Shown: positions 52,235 to 61,805, counted from the first letter of the stretch. The stretch: DNA of 64,000 nucleotides from Filomicrobium sp. (GCA_017792465.1 CP051234.1:4186501-4250500); one strand, 5' to 3'. Notes: generated by a model from the sequence alone, not told the origin. Numbers and translations: made by a program.

Positions 52235-54433
52235 TCAGCTGGCGGCGCGCTGGGGTTCGGGAGTGCTCGTCCACTGGTAGCGGATGAGATCGATGTCGGT
52301 AACCTCGAAGCCCAGGAACGTATCGGGCGGATCGGCCAGGACTTTGTTCAGGTCTTGCGGGCCTGTTGCCAGGATGCCGGAATCGAAGCGGCCCTGGATG
52401 GCTTCGAACAGGATGCGGGCGTTTTCGTACTGACCGACGACGATGATGTGGTCGTAGGCTTCATCGAGGGCGTCGAGGATCAGGTTGAGCTGGTCGGCAT
52501 CGAGCCCGCGCGGGCCATCGGCAAAGGCCCATCCGCTTGGGATGAAATGGACTTCAGTGTTGGGGATCCAGCGGACAACGTCGGCGAAGCTGGCGGTGCT
52601 TTTCAGGAGTTCGGTAAAGCCTGGGGCGTTCGGCAGACCGAGCGCTCTGGCGATGCCTGATCCTTCAAGGTTCCAGTCGAGAACGATCGTTTGCTTGCCG
52701 GCTTTGTTGAGGCGGCTTGCTGTATCGACGATGAGCTCGGAGGTGGCCGCTGCGTCGAGGCGGGAGGCAATGATCGAGCGGTAGCCGCCGGTTGCCGACT
52801 GGGTTGCTTTCAGCAGGTGTTCTGCCAGCGTCGCGGGCGTGTCGAACCGGGTGAAGCTGTCATCAATTTTGCCAGGCCGACCGGCCTCCATTTCTGAAGA
52901 TTTCTTCAGGGCCGTTGGAACGCCGCTTAACGTCGGCGTTGGCGGTGGTGCCGGCATCGCTGCAGCTGCGGCAATCTCGTCGCGCAGGCGGTGGCGAGGT
53001 CCGTCGCGAGGTTCCGGTGCTGCGCGGCGGGCGCCTCGCATCAAGCCGGAAGTGATGACGAGTGCGGTTCCAAGGAGCAGCGTTGCGACCATCACGAGGA
53101 GCGTATAGGGCAGCTTGCGCGGGAAGGTTGGAATGCTTGGCGTGCGCGCTTCGGCGAGGATCTGGGCTTCGACTGGAACGGCGCCATCTTCGGAGCGCGC
53201 GCGGTTGGCCTCGTACTGTGCCTGCAAACGCTCGAGTTCGGCGCGCTTGGCGGTGGCGACGGCCTCAAGGCGGCGCAGCTCGACTTCGTCCGTGGTGTTG
53301 ACGGCGACCTTCGATTTCAGCTTCTCCATGCTGGCGGCGACGGCCTGTTCCTGCTCGGCGGCGAGGTAGGCTTCCTTATCGAGGCTTGCGACGACGTTGG
53401 CGACTTCACCGGCGATCTGGCGATTGACGGCGGAAAGGTCGGCGCGCAGCTGGCGCATGACCGGGTGGGCGGATTTCAGGCTTGCAGAACGCTTGAGGAG
53501 TTCACGCTCGACGGTAACGCGCTGCGAAATCAGGTTCTGGATGAGCGGCGAGCGCTGCACCTCGGGAATGATTTCAGGCGTGCCGCGGCGCATCAATTCG
53601 CGGGCATTCTTGGCGCGGGATTCGGCTGCTGAGCGCAGCGATTTGACCTTGGTGAGTTCGGTCGTGATGTCGCCGAGCTGTTGCTCGTTGATCGGTGTCT
53701 TCTGCGAGCCGCCGCGGATCAGACCGGCTTTAGTGCGGAACGTCGCGACCTTTTCTTCAGCGGCTGTCACTTCGGTCTGTAGGGCTGTAATGCGCGGAGC
53801 GAGTTTCTTCTGGACGGCGTTCGTCTCGTCGACTGTCGCGGTAGCGAGCTTCGCGCGGTAGGCGTCGGCGAGGTTGTTGGCGAAGTCGGCGGCCAGTCTC
53901 GGGTCGATTGAGGTGAAGTTGATGGAGATCGCGCGGCTTGCTTCGGGCGAGTAGACGACGAGCCGTTTGGCGACTTCGTTCAAGACGCGGTCGTGCTCGC
54001 TCAAGCCCGACTGGGTGCTGGCGAGGCCCAAGGTTCGCAAGATGCGACCGAAGGTGTCGACGGGTCCGAGTACGGGGTTGAATTCCGGGCGGCTGGCGAG
54101 CCGCATCTCGTTGGCGATCTTCTCGATGAGGTCGGGCGACTGGATGGCGCGGACGTGGGTGTTGACGGCCTTTTCATCCATGCGGGACGCCAGATCCTGC
54201 GCGCCCTCCTGATTGCCGGGGGAGGTAAACGGGTTGGTGCCGCTCTTGGCGACAATCTCCAATTCGGACTGGGCAACGTAGCGCGGCGCGATGGTCGACA
54301 ACGTCAAATAGGTCAATGCGCCGGCGATGAGCGACAGCGCGATCAGCTTCGACGCCGAACGCCGGAGGGTGGCTCCGAGGGTCGTCAGGTCGATGTCGTC
54401 TGGCGTGGCTTGGGCGTTGTGGCGCATGCGCAT
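52235..54433 (-). CDS. Exopolysaccharide co-polymerase (Wzz/GumC/ExoP-type) with degenerate kinase domain
   Basis: The 732-residue inner-membrane protein has two membrane helices (about 30-48 and 442-463) flanking a large periplasmic part with coiled coils (about 200-410), the Wzz layout that sets chain length and links to the exporter. The cytoplasmic C-terminal domain (about 540-732) resembles a bacterial tyrosine kinase, but the Walker A region reads ASRLDAAATSE without the G-K-S/T core, Walker B lacks its Asp (IIVVGQY), and there is no tyrosine-rich tail. It is divergent from the exporter gene, with 158 bp between. Kinase activity is unlikely. Confidence 0.86.
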   Translation of the reverse strand: MRMRHNAQATPDDIDLTTLGATLRRSASKLIALSLIAGALTYLTLSTIAPRYVAQSELEIVAKSGTNPFTSPGNQEGAQDLASRMDEKAVNTHVRAIQSPDLIEKIANEMRLASRPEFNPVLGPVDTFGRILRTLGLASTQSGLSEHDRVLNEVAKRLVVYSPEASRAISINFTSIDPRLAADFANNLADAYRAKLATATVDETNAVQKKLAPRITALQTEVTAAEEKVATFRTKAGLIRGGSQKTPINEQQLGDITTELTKVKSLRSAAESRAKNARELMRRGTPEIIPEVQRSPLIQNLISQRVTVERELLKRSASLKSAHPVMRQLRADLSAVNRQIAGEVANVVASLDKEAYLAAEQEQAVAASMEKLKSKVAVNTTDEVELRRLEAVATAKRAELERLQAQYEANRARSEDGAVPVEAQILAEARTPSIPTFPRKLPYTLLVMVATLLLGTALVITSGLMRGARRAAPEPRDGPRHRLRDEIAAAAAMPAPPPTPTLSGVPTALKKSSEMEAGRPGKIDDSFTRFDTPATLAEHLLKATQSATGGYRSIIASRLDAAATSELIVDTASRLNKAGKQTIVLDWNLEGSGIARALGLPNAPGFTELLKSTASFADVVRWIPNTEVHFIPSGWAFADGPRGLDADQLNLILDALDEAYDHIIVVGQYENARILFEAIQGRFDSGILATGPQDLNKVLADPPDTFLGFEVTDIDLIRYQWTSTPEPQRAAS

Positions 54434-54591
54434 GTACTCTTAGAGGGTGAATATTTGGCCCGCATTAGAACGCCTTATGGGTAACAATTCCCTTAACTGT
54501 CCCATATTGGTTTGGCTCGTCAGTCTTTTTTAACCAGTCGGGGCATAGCCTGTCAGCAAGTTCTGATCATTGTCTTACGAGGCTGCCACAC

Positions 54592-55353
54592 ATGTCCTGG
54601 CGCGCGTTGTTGCTTTTTTCGATCCTGCTGCCCGGTCTTGCCGGGTGCGCTGGAAATCGTCCGCTGCTTGCACCAGATGGGCCGATTTTCGGGCGTGAAG
54701 GCATGGGTGCGAGCATTGCAACGGGGATGCGCGATACCGGCCGGGCGATGGCTTCAGCACCCGAATATGTTGAAGAAGCGCTGGCTGAGCCCTCTGGCAT
54801 GCCGCAGACGCACACGATGGTGCATGAGTCCTGGGGTGAGCCGGATGTCGTTCCGGTTGCGCTGACCGGACCGAAAGCCGTTGCCGATAGCGATGGGCCT
54901 TATCTGCTCGACAGCGGCGATCGCCTGCGCATCTTCGTTTACGGTCAGCCGAACCTTTCACGCACCTATATCGTCGATCATGCGGGGCAGATTTCGGTGC
55001 CGTTGATTGGGGCCGTCAATGCGCGCGGTCTGACGACGCTGGGACTTTCGCGGGTCATTCGCGACCGCCTGGGCGTCGACTATGTGCGCGATCCGCAGGT
55101 GACCGTCGACATCCTGCAGCACCGCCCGTTCTTTATCCTGGGTGAAGTGCGCAATGCTGGCCAGTATCCCTATGTCAACGGATTGACGGTTGAGACAGCG
55201 ATCGCGATTGCCGGAGGCTATACGGAGCGTGCAAGCACACGCCGCTTCCGGATTACGCGACGCATCGACGGATATGTCGAGACGATCGAAGCGCCTTCGG
55301 ACTATGTTGTTAAGCCGGGCGATACTGTTTTCGTCTATGAACGGTTCTTCTGA
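54592..55353 (+). CDS. Polysaccharide export outer-membrane lipoprotein (Wza/GumB-type)
   Basis: The 253-residue protein has a lipoprotein signal with Cys19 (LAGC), a Poly_export domain (YLLDSGDRLRIFVYGQPNLSRTYIVD, about 103-175) and an SLBB domain (FILGEVRNAGQYPYVNGLTVETAIAIAGG). Such proteins form the outer-membrane channel for polysaccharide. It opens the plus-strand half of the locus and starts 158 bp from the divergent co-polymerase gene. Confidence 0.9.
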   Translation: MSWRALLLFSILLPGLAGCAGNRPLLAPDGPIFGREGMGASIATGMRDTGRAMASAPEYVEEALAEPSGMPQTHTMVHESWGEPDVVPVALTGPKAVADSDGPYLLDSGDRLRIFVYGQPNLSRTYIVDHAGQISVPLIGAVNARGLTTLGLSRVIRDRLGVDYVRDPQVTVDILQHRPFFILGEVRNAGQYPYVNGLTVETAIAIAGGYTERASTRRFRITRRIDGYVETIEAPSDYVVKPGDTVFVYERFF

Positions 55354-55407
55354 TCTGCTTGATATGGCGGTAGAAAGCTCCGTCCCTAACGTTTGAGGTT
55401 TACGCGC

Positions 55408-56604
55408 GTGGCACCAACGCTTCGCATTCTCCATATCCTTCGGGCACCGGTCGGCGGGCTGTTTCGGCACGTCCGCGACCTGGCGATCGATCAGGTCAAG
55501 TGGGGCTTGCAGGTCGGCGTTCTGGTCGATGCCAATTCGTGCGATCGGTTGACCGAACAGCGTCTGGCGGGGCTTGAATCGAAGTTGCCGTTGGGGCTGC
55601 ACAGAATTGCAATGGGGCGTGCGCCAGGGCTCAGCGACCTCAAATGCATTGCGCAGACGCGGTCTTTAGCGCGCGAACTGAAGATCGACGTGCTGCATGG
55701 GCATGGCGCCAAGGGTGGGCTTTATGCGCGGCTCGGCGGTAGCTTTCCGGTCGCCGACGATCAGCCACGTCCGCTGCGCTTCTATACCCCGCACGGTGGG
55801 AGCCTGCATTACTTCGACGGTTCGCTGAAAGGTAACGTCTACGTCACCGCCGAAGCGGCCTTGCTGCGCGCCACCGACGGTCTGATCTTCGAAAGTGCAT
55901 TTGCCCGAGATAGGTTCGCAAGCTGCATCAGTCTTGAAGGTATACCGCACCGCATCATTCACAACGGCGTTGCGGAAAGCGATTTTGCGCCGCGGGTTCT
56001 CGATGAGGATGCCGCCGAATTTCTATTCCTGGGCGAGCTGCGCCACCTCAAAGGCGTCGATCTGCTGCTTGAAGCGTTGGCCGAGCTCGATCTTGGTGCG
56101 CCGCGCGCTGTCATCGTTGGGGATGGACCTGACGCGCAGGAATTCAAGCAACTGTCGCATCGCTTGGGGCTTGGCGCCCGGGTAACGTTTACCGGTGCGA
56201 TGCCGGCGCGTGAGGCGTTCACCAAGGGCCGGGTGCTTGTCATGCCGTCGCGGGCCGAAAGCTTCCCGTATGTGCTCCTGGAAGCCGCTGCTGCTGGCAT
56301 CCCGTTTATTGCGACCCGCGTCGGTGGCGTTCCGGAAATGGTTGAAGGGACGAACACCCGTCTGGTTCCGCCGGGCGATGCCCAGTCACTTGCATGCGCA
56401 ATGGCGATGGCGGTCGATGATTCATCGGCGGCCCAGGATAGGGCAGACGAGATGCGGGAGATCGCATCGAAACGTTTCACAACGGAACAGATGATGAAAT
56501 CCGTACTCGAATTTTATCGGGACGGATTGTTGCGCTGCCGCACGAAACCGGCCGTTTCGAGCGCTCCTGCGGGCGGCATTTACTATAACGGCAATAAATC
56601 CTAA
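55408..56604 (+). CDS. Glycosyltransferase family 4
   Basis: The preferred start is GTG 55408, after GAGG, giving 398 residues. The N-terminal Rossmann domain has ILHILRAPVGGLFRHVRDL, and the C-terminal domain the retaining GT4 features FLGELRHLKGVDLLLEAL, GDGPD and the nucleotide-sugar motif SRAESFPYVLLEAAAAGIPFIA with Glu in E-x7-E spacing. It transfers a sugar to a lipid-linked precursor in the cytoplasm; donor and acceptor are unknown. It follows the exporter by about 55 bp. Confidence 0.88.
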   Translation: MAPTLRILHILRAPVGGLFRHVRDLAIDQVKWGLQVGVLVDANSCDRLTEQRLAGLESKLPLGLHRIAMGRAPGLSDLKCIAQTRSLARELKIDVLHGHGAKGGLYARLGGSFPVADDQPRPLRFYTPHGGSLHYFDGSLKGNVYVTAEAALLRATDGLIFESAFARDRFASCISLEGIPHRIIHNGVAESDFAPRVLDEDAAEFLFLGELRHLKGVDLLLEALAELDLGAPRAVIVGDGPDAQEFKQLSHRLGLGARVTFTGAMPAREAFTKGRVLVMPSRAESFPYVLLEAAAAGIPFIATRVGGVPEMVEGTNTRLVPPGDAQSLACAMAMAVDDSSAAQDRADEMREIASKRFTTEQMMKSVLEFYRDGLLRCRTKPAVSSAPAGGIYYNGNKS

Positions 56605-56687
56605 ACACCTCTATGTGCTACGTCTTATTGGCACGGCGAATGCTGGAGGTTCCGTGACCTTTTCTTGTGGTGCGGAGCATTTTGGTT

Positions 56688-58211
56688 ATGAGCGTTGTCC
56701 CGGGCGTGACTCAGAACGCTAATTTGTCTCAACTTGCGTATCGGCTTCAGGCTGTGACCTCTGTTCCGCGACTTGCCGACTTTACATTGAGCCGCCAAGG
56801 TGCCCTGATTTCGCGGCGTGTCTTCGCGGATATGGTCCGCCTGGCGGACTTCCTCATCGCTTTGGCTGCCGGTCTCATCATCGCGGCGCTTTATGTCGAA
56901 GAAGCGCTGGCGACGCATGCGTTGGGTTATGCGGTCGCCGTCGCCGCGGTCTCGGGCGTGCTTGTCGCCGTCTATGACTACCTCGGCCTTTATAAAGTTT
57001 CGCAGTTCTCCTCTGTGCTTCGTCAGCTGCCGATGCTGTTTGTTGGCTGGGGCGGTGCACTTGCGGTTCTTTCGGCAGGCGTCTTCTTCTTCAAGGCTGG
57101 CGGTGAGTTCTCCCGCGTCTGGCTTGCAAGCTGGTTTGTCGCCGGGTTCTGTGCGCTTGTTTTGGAGCGCATTGCGGTTGCCAATCTCGCGCGCCACTGG
57201 ACGGCTGCCGGACGCCTTTATCGCCGCGCGGTCATTTTCGGTGGTGGTGAGATCAGCCGCAAAGTCATCAATGATCTGGAAGCCGACCTTGAAGCCGACG
57301 TGCGCATCTGCGGTGTGTTCGATGAGCGTGCCGGCGAACGTATGCCGGCCGAGCAATTAGGCTATCCGGTCCTTGGTTCGTTCGAGAGCCTGTTCAGTAT
57401 GGCGCGTTCGACGCGCATCGATCTGGTGATTGTGGCGTTGCCACTCAGTGCTGAAGAGCGCATCGCCAAGATTGCCGAAGAACTTTCCGAACTGCCCGTG
57501 GAAGTGAAGCTGCCGGCTGGCGTGAGCCGTCTGCGTTTTGCGCGTAGCGCCTACACGCGGGTGGGGTCGGTCGCGATGCTCGACCTTGTCGAGAACCCAC
57601 ACGCGGCTTGGGGCGGTGTTGCGAAGTGGCTGTTTGATAAGGTCATCGCTGCTGTAGCGTTGCTGCTGCTTGCTCCGGTAATGGCGGCTGTCGCGCTTGC
57701 GGTGAAGCTCGAAAGTCGGGGTCCAGCGCTCTTCCGTCAGAAGCGTTACGGCTACAACAACGAACTTGTCTCGGTCTTCAAGTTCCGTTCGATGTACGTC
57801 GATAAGTGCGATGCGGCGGCGTCCAAGCTCGTCACCAAGGAAGATCCGCGCGTCACCCGTGTGGGTCGTTTCATCCGCAAGACGAGCCTCGATGAGTTGC
57901 CGCAGCTCTTCAACGTTCTGCTGGGTGATCTGTCGCTGGTCGGCCCGCGGCCGCATGCCGTTCAAGCCAAGGCGGGTACGGATCTCTACGACTATGTCGT
58001 CAAAGGTTACTTCAAGCGCCACAAGGTGAAGCCGGGGATCACGGGCTGGGCCCAGATCAACGGTTGGCGCGGGGAGACCGATACGCACGAAAAAATCCAA
58101 AAGCGCGTCGAGCACGACATCTATTACATCGAAAACTGGTCGATCTTTTTTGACCTCTACATCCTCTTCAAAACGCCGTTTGCCCTTTTGAAAACGGAAA
58201 ACTCATACTGA
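56688..58211 (+). CDS. Undecaprenyl-phosphate sugar phosphotransferase (initiating, WcaJ/HfsE-type)
   Basis: This polyprenyl phosphoglycosyltransferase starts chain synthesis by moving a sugar phosphate to the lipid carrier. From ATG 56688 it has 507 residues: four N-terminal membrane helices, a CoA-binding-type Rossmann domain ([16 protein letters not shown]), a re-entrant helix ([17 protein letters not shown]) and the catalytic domain with KFRSMYVD and GPRPHA, then [17 protein letters not shown]. The in-frame GTG at 56667 is another possible start. Glucose-1-phosphate is the usual substrate in this family; here it is inferred. Confidence 0.92.
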   Translation: MSVVPGVTQNANLSQLAYRLQAVTSVPRLADFTLSRQGALISRRVFADMVRLADFLIALAAGLIIAALYVEEALATHALGYAVAVAAVSGVLVAVYDYLGLYKVSQFSSVLRQLPMLFVGWGGALAVLSAGVFFFKAGGEFSRVWLASWFVAGFCALVLERIAVANLARHWTAAGRLYRRAVIFGGGEISRKVINDLEADLEADVRICGVFDERAGERMPAEQLGYPVLGSFESLFSMARSTRIDLVIVALPLSAEERIAKIAEELSELPVEVKLPAGVSRLRFARSAYTRVGSVAMLDLVENPHAAWGGVAKWLFDKVIAAVALLLLAPVMAAVALAVKLESRGPALFRQKRYGYNNELVSVFKFRSMYVDKCDAAASKLVTKEDPRVTRVGRFIRKTSLDELPQLFNVLLGDLSLVGPRPHAVQAKAGTDLYDYVVKGYFKRHKVKPGITGWAQINGWRGETDTHEKIQKRVEHDIYYIENWSIFFDLYILFKTPFALLKTENSY

Positions 58212-58237
58212 TCCGTTGCGTCTTATTGGAGGGCTGT

Positions 58238-59563
58238 GTGGCCGGTTCGATCGTATATAATCGCCAACCAAAGATACCGGCTTCTGGCGCAGTCTTCGGC
58301 GGATCGGCGCGTCGCCAGAATGCCATGCGGTTTCAAGGTGGGGCAGCCGTGGGCGAGAGCAAGAGTCTGGCACATCGCATTGCTCTTGCGCTCGTTTGGT
58401 TGACGATCGCAACGAGCGGCATCGTGTTTTCCGAGCCGGCGCCTGTCGACGCGCTGTCGATGGGGCTCATCGTGCTGTTACCGGTTATCGGGCTGGTGGC
58501 GATATCCGAGAAGCTGCTCTTTTATATTTCGCTTTGGCTGATTGCCGCCGGCGGTGGCCTTGTCGCTTCCGGCATGGCACACGATACGCATACCGCGACG
58601 GTCTTCACGGTCATCTCGCTTTACCTCTATTTGATGTCGTTCGTGTTCGGCGCGTTTGTCGCCAAGCGTCCAGAAGAGCACTTGAAGCTGATCTTGAGCG
58701 CCTGGACGGTGGCAGCCGGTGTGGCTGCAGTGACGGGCATCATCGGCTACTTCTCTTTGCTGCCAGGCGCTGAATCCCTTTTCACCAAGTTCGGTCGCGC
58801 GGCCGGCACGTTCAAGGATCCGAACGTGTTCGGCCCGTTCATGGTGACGCCGCTGCTTTATCTCTTGCATTTGGTTCTCCATCGGCCGTTGACGCGTGTG
58901 CTGCTTCCGATGGGACTTGCCGGGTTGCTCGCGATTGCGACTCTGTTGAGCTTCTCGCGCGGTGCGTGGATTACTATGGCGCTCGCCGTTCTGGTCTACG
59001 GTTATCTGGCATTCGTGACCTCGCCGACGAAAGCGCAGCGCGAACGCATCCTGGCGCTTCTGGGGCTGGGCGTTGCGTTGCTTGGCGGTCTCATTGCCGT
59101 TGCCGCGCAGTTCGACGAGGTTTCAGATCTCTTGGCGCAACGCGCCTCGCTTTCGCAGAACTACGATGTCGGGCCTGAGGGACGCTTTGCAGGTCAGGCC
59201 AAGGCGGTCGGACTTGTGGCCGATCATCCGCTTGGGATCGGCGCGCATACCTTCACGAGCGTCTATCACAGTGAAGACGTGCACAACGTCTATTTGTCGG
59301 TGATGCTCAATTCGGGCTGGGTCGGCGGTGGGATCTATTGGATCCTCGTCTTGACGACGCTGGGTCTCGGCTTTCGACATATCTTGAAAGCGGGACCGAT
59401 GCGGCCGCTGTTCATCGTGCTCTACGCGGCGTTTGCGGCGACGGCCTTCGAAGGCATCGTTATCGATACCGACCATTGGCGCCATTTCTATCTGCTGATG
59501 GGGTTGATCTGGGGGCTATTGGCGGCCGGCAATCAGACGGGTGCAACCAAGGAGACGGCTTAG
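58238..59563 (+). CDS. O-antigen ligase/Wzy-type polymerase family membrane protein
   Basis: The protein has about ten membrane helices and the central Wzy_C region: GTFKDPNVFGPFMVTPLLYLLHL with the conserved periplasmic segment, SFSRGAWITM, and the large loop FAGQAKAVGLVADHPLGIGAHTFTSVYHSEDVHNVYL. This pattern marks O-antigen ligases and polymerases, so here it probably polymerises the exopolysaccharide. The start is uncertain (TTG 58226, GTG 58238 close to GGAGGG, ATG 58325 or GTG 58350). It lies 26 bp after the phosphotransferase gene, likely in one transcript. Confidence 0.85.
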   Translation: MAGSIVYNRQPKIPASGAVFGGSARRQNAMRFQGGAAVGESKSLAHRIALALVWLTIATSGIVFSEPAPVDALSMGLIVLLPVIGLVAISEKLLFYISLWLIAAGGGLVASGMAHDTHTATVFTVISLYLYLMSFVFGAFVAKRPEEHLKLILSAWTVAAGVAAVTGIIGYFSLLPGAESLFTKFGRAAGTFKDPNVFGPFMVTPLLYLLHLVLHRPLTRVLLPMGLAGLLAIATLLSFSRGAWITMALAVLVYGYLAFVTSPTKAQRERILALLGLGVALLGGLIAVAAQFDEVSDLLAQRASLSQNYDVGPEGRFAGQAKAVGLVADHPLGIGAHTFTSVYHSEDVHNVYLSVMLNSGWVGGGIYWILVLTTLGLGFRHILKAGPMRPLFIVLYAAFAATAFEGIVIDTDHWRHFYLLMGLIWGLLAAGNQTGATKETA

Positions 59564-59587
59564 CGATCAAGGCTGACGGTTAGAGAT

Positions 59588-60058
59588 ATGGACCTTGCAG
59601 GCAGGAACCGGAGGAAGGGGCGACACGCTGGCTTCGCGCTTTGGCGAAGATTGCAGCGCTTTGCTTCCGGCGTCATGACCAAAGGTCTGGCAATCGTCTG
59701 GGTCTGGATTGCTTTGCGGGCTGTCGTTGCGGGTTCTGAAGCCGGAGCGGGTGCGGATTTAGGCGCAGAATTCGTCGCCCCCTTAATGGTTCTGGCGGCG
59801 GGATGTTTCATCTTAATGTTTTCTGGAAGCGAAACTGTCCCTGCGGACCGTCATGAAATGCGCTCGGTCAGGCGGCAGACACGCATTGTCGCGGATCGAC
59901 GTGCGAAGAAGCTGCAGACCAAAACCTTTGCGGCAGAGGCGCGCCGCCCCAGTCGGATCATCGCGCCTGCGGCACGTTCTCCGGCCCCCCGACGGCAATT
60001 GAACGTCGGGCGAACGCGATATCACAGCCTTCCGCCTGTGTTGGACAACGGGCCTTAG
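59588..60058 (+). CDS. Small membrane protein of unknown function at the end of the polysaccharide operon
   Basis: The 156-residue product has a basic N-terminus, two membrane helices (about 32-50 and 62-80) and a basic, Ala/Arg/Pro-rich cytoplasmic tail. I do not recognise it. It begins 24 bp after the polymerase gene and ends before a hairpin, so it is probably the last gene of the operon. It may be a lineage-specific accessory factor, or not be expressed; the coding potential is fair but not strong. Confidence 0.5.
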   Translation: MDLAGRNRRKGRHAGFALWRRLQRFASGVMTKGLAIVWVWIALRAVVAGSEAGAGADLGAEFVAPLMVLAAGCFILMFSGSETVPADRHEMRSVRRQTRIVADRRAKKLQTKTFAAEARRPSRIIAPAARSPAPRRQLNVGRTRYHSLPPVLDNGP

Positions 60059-60088
60059 CTAGCGAGCCCAGGCCGCTTTGGGCCCCGG

Positions 60089-60110
60089 CGAAGCTCTCGG
60101 TGGAGCTTCG
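60089..60110 (+). terminator. Hairpin after the polysaccharide operon
   Basis: CGAAGCTC (60089-60096) pairs with GAGCTTCG (60103-60110) around TCGGTG. No strong T run follows, so it is a weak or rho-assisted terminator candidate. Confidence 0.45.
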
Positions 60111-60159
60111 GCTGTTAGACTAAAAAATGGTCCCCGTCTGACTGCTTAATCTCAGAAAA

Positions 60160-60173
60160 TTGACGTTAGTCAA
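60160..60173. promoter_or_regulatory. Candidate FNR/FixK-type binding site upstream of hemN
   Basis: TTGACGTTAGTCAA is a perfect 14-bp palindrome of the type TTGAC-N4-GTCAA. It matches the FixK/FnrN/Anr consensus TTGA(T/C)-N4-(A/G)TCAA. It lies 219 bp upstream of the hemN ATG, and hemN is a classic target of these oxygen-responsive activators. The distance is long but allows a promoter with a leader. Confidence 0.65.
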
Positions 60174-60391
60174 ATTACGGCTGACGGCGTGTTGGTATTG
60201 GTTGGCTGCGCTGGCGCGTCCGGTTCGCGGGGAAGCGGTAATTCGCCGGGCGTTGCCAGTCGCCAATTGCAGGACAAGTCTCCTGGCACCGGCCGACTTT
60301 TCTGCTGGTTGCGGGTGAAGTGACCGCCAGCCGGCTGCCGTGGGTGTTGAGTTCGCGCCGTTGCCTGCAGTCCGGCTCTTAGGATGATGAT

Positions 60392-61735
60392 ATGCGATCA
60401 GAGACATTGAAACGCTATGCCGCGCCGGTTCCGCGCTACACGAGCTATCCGACGGCTCCGCACTTCTCCTCCGACGTTGGCGCTGGCCAATATGCCCAGT
60501 GGCTGAGGAACCTGCCCGACAAAGCGCACCTGTCGCTTTACATGCACATCCCCTATTGCGATCAGCTGTGCTGGTATTGTGGGTGCAACACCAAGGCGAC
60601 GCAGAAGTACGAGCCGGTTCACGGTTACGTCGATGTTCTGCTGGCCGAAATGGATCTCATCAGCGAAGCGATTGGGTCGGGCCGCGTTGCCGATCACATC
60701 CATTTTGGCGGAGGGTCGCCGAGTATCCTGCATCCGGAAGATATCTTGCGGATCGGCGAGAAGCTGCGCTCGCTCGTCGCCTTTGATGAGAACATCGAAT
60801 TCGCCGTTGAGGTCGATCCGCGCAACATGCCGGAAGACCGGATCGAGGCGTTTGCACAAGCTGGCGTGAACCGGGTCAGTGTCGGCGTGCAGGACTTCGC
60901 ACCGCAGGTGCAGGTTGCCATCAACCGGATGCAATCATTTGAGCGGACGCAGTCGGTGATCGAAGGCTTCCGCAAACATGGCGTCCAGTCGGTCAATATC
61001 GATCTGGTTTATGGGCTGCCCTACCAGACGTGCGAGAGCGTTCAGAAGACAATCGAGCAAGTCATTACGCTCGATCCGGACCGGGTTGCGCTGTTTGGTT
61101 ATGCGCACCTGCCGCAACGGCTGCCGCACCAGCGGTTGATCCCGGACGCCAAGTTGCCGGATATGAACGAACGCTTCGCGCAGGCGAACTGCGCCGGGGA
61201 TCTTCTGGTCGAAGCCGGTTATGTCCGGGTCGGTCTCGACCACTTCGCCAAGAAGGGCGACCGGCTGGCGTGCGGCGATATACGCCGCAACTTTCAAGGT
61301 TATACGACGGATGATGCCGGCATCCTGATTGGTCTGGGGGCGTCGGCCATCGGTCGATTGCCGCAGGGCTATGTGCAGAACGCGACGGCGGTCGGCGAGT
61401 ATCAGCGTCGCGTGATGGCCGGGGATTTCTCGACGCAGCGCGGGCATGCCCTCTCGCAGGACGACCAGATGCGTTCGTTCGTGATTGAGCAGCTGATGTG
61501 TTCGTTCCACTTCCCCGAAAAGGAACTCATCGCGCGCTATGGCGAAGCGGCGCGCGAGGTCGTTGAAGAAACCAAGCGATTGGCGGATGCCGAAGAAGAA
61601 GGGCTGATCGCGACAGATCCTGATGGCGATGGGTTCTGGGTGACGGAAAAGGGCCGGATCTTCGTGCGCTCGATCGCTTCGGTGTTCGACAGCTATCTTG
61701 GGCAATCGGAAGCCAAGCACTCGGCCGGCGTTTGA
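60392..61735 (+). CDS. hemN: Oxygen-independent coproporphyrinogen III oxidase
   Basis: HemN makes protoporphyrinogen IX without oxygen using radical SAM chemistry. The 447-residue protein has the cluster motif CxxxCxxC with Cys56, Cys60 and Cys63 (CDQLCWYCGC, followed by a further Cys65 as is typical of HemN), the HFGGGSPSIL SAM-binding stretch and the C-terminal HemN domain. The length separates it from shorter HemW proteins. The FNR/FixK-type box upstream suggests induction at low oxygen. A hairpin terminator follows. Confidence 0.95.
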   Translation: MRSETLKRYAAPVPRYTSYPTAPHFSSDVGAGQYAQWLRNLPDKAHLSLYMHIPYCDQLCWYCGCNTKATQKYEPVHGYVDVLLAEMDLISEAIGSGRVADHIHFGGGSPSILHPEDILRIGEKLRSLVAFDENIEFAVEVDPRNMPEDRIEAFAQAGVNRVSVGVQDFAPQVQVAINRMQSFERTQSVIEGFRKHGVQSVNIDLVYGLPYQTCESVQKTIEQVITLDPDRVALFGYAHLPQRLPHQRLIPDAKLPDMNERFAQANCAGDLLVEAGYVRVGLDHFAKKGDRLACGDIRRNFQGYTTDDAGILIGLGASAIGRLPQGYVQNATAVGEYQRRVMAGDFSTQRGHALSQDDQMRSFVIEQLMCSFHFPEKELIARYGEAAREVVEETKRLADAEEEGLIATDPDGDGFWVTEKGRIFVRSIASVFDSYLGQSEAKHSAGV

Positions 61736-61805
61736 TTGCGGGTTTTCGGAAGGTCGATGGAGGTCGGCTGCGACGGTTTTCATCGGCAGCTGTGAGATGA
61801 CGGTC

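Larger units (their letters stand above)
60059..60391. other. Intergenic region before hemN
   Basis: The 333 bp hold the hairpin at 60089-60110 and the palindromic TTGAC-N4-GTCAA box at 60160-60173. No gene is supported. The hemN promoter is presumably just downstream of the box. Confidence 0.6.
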
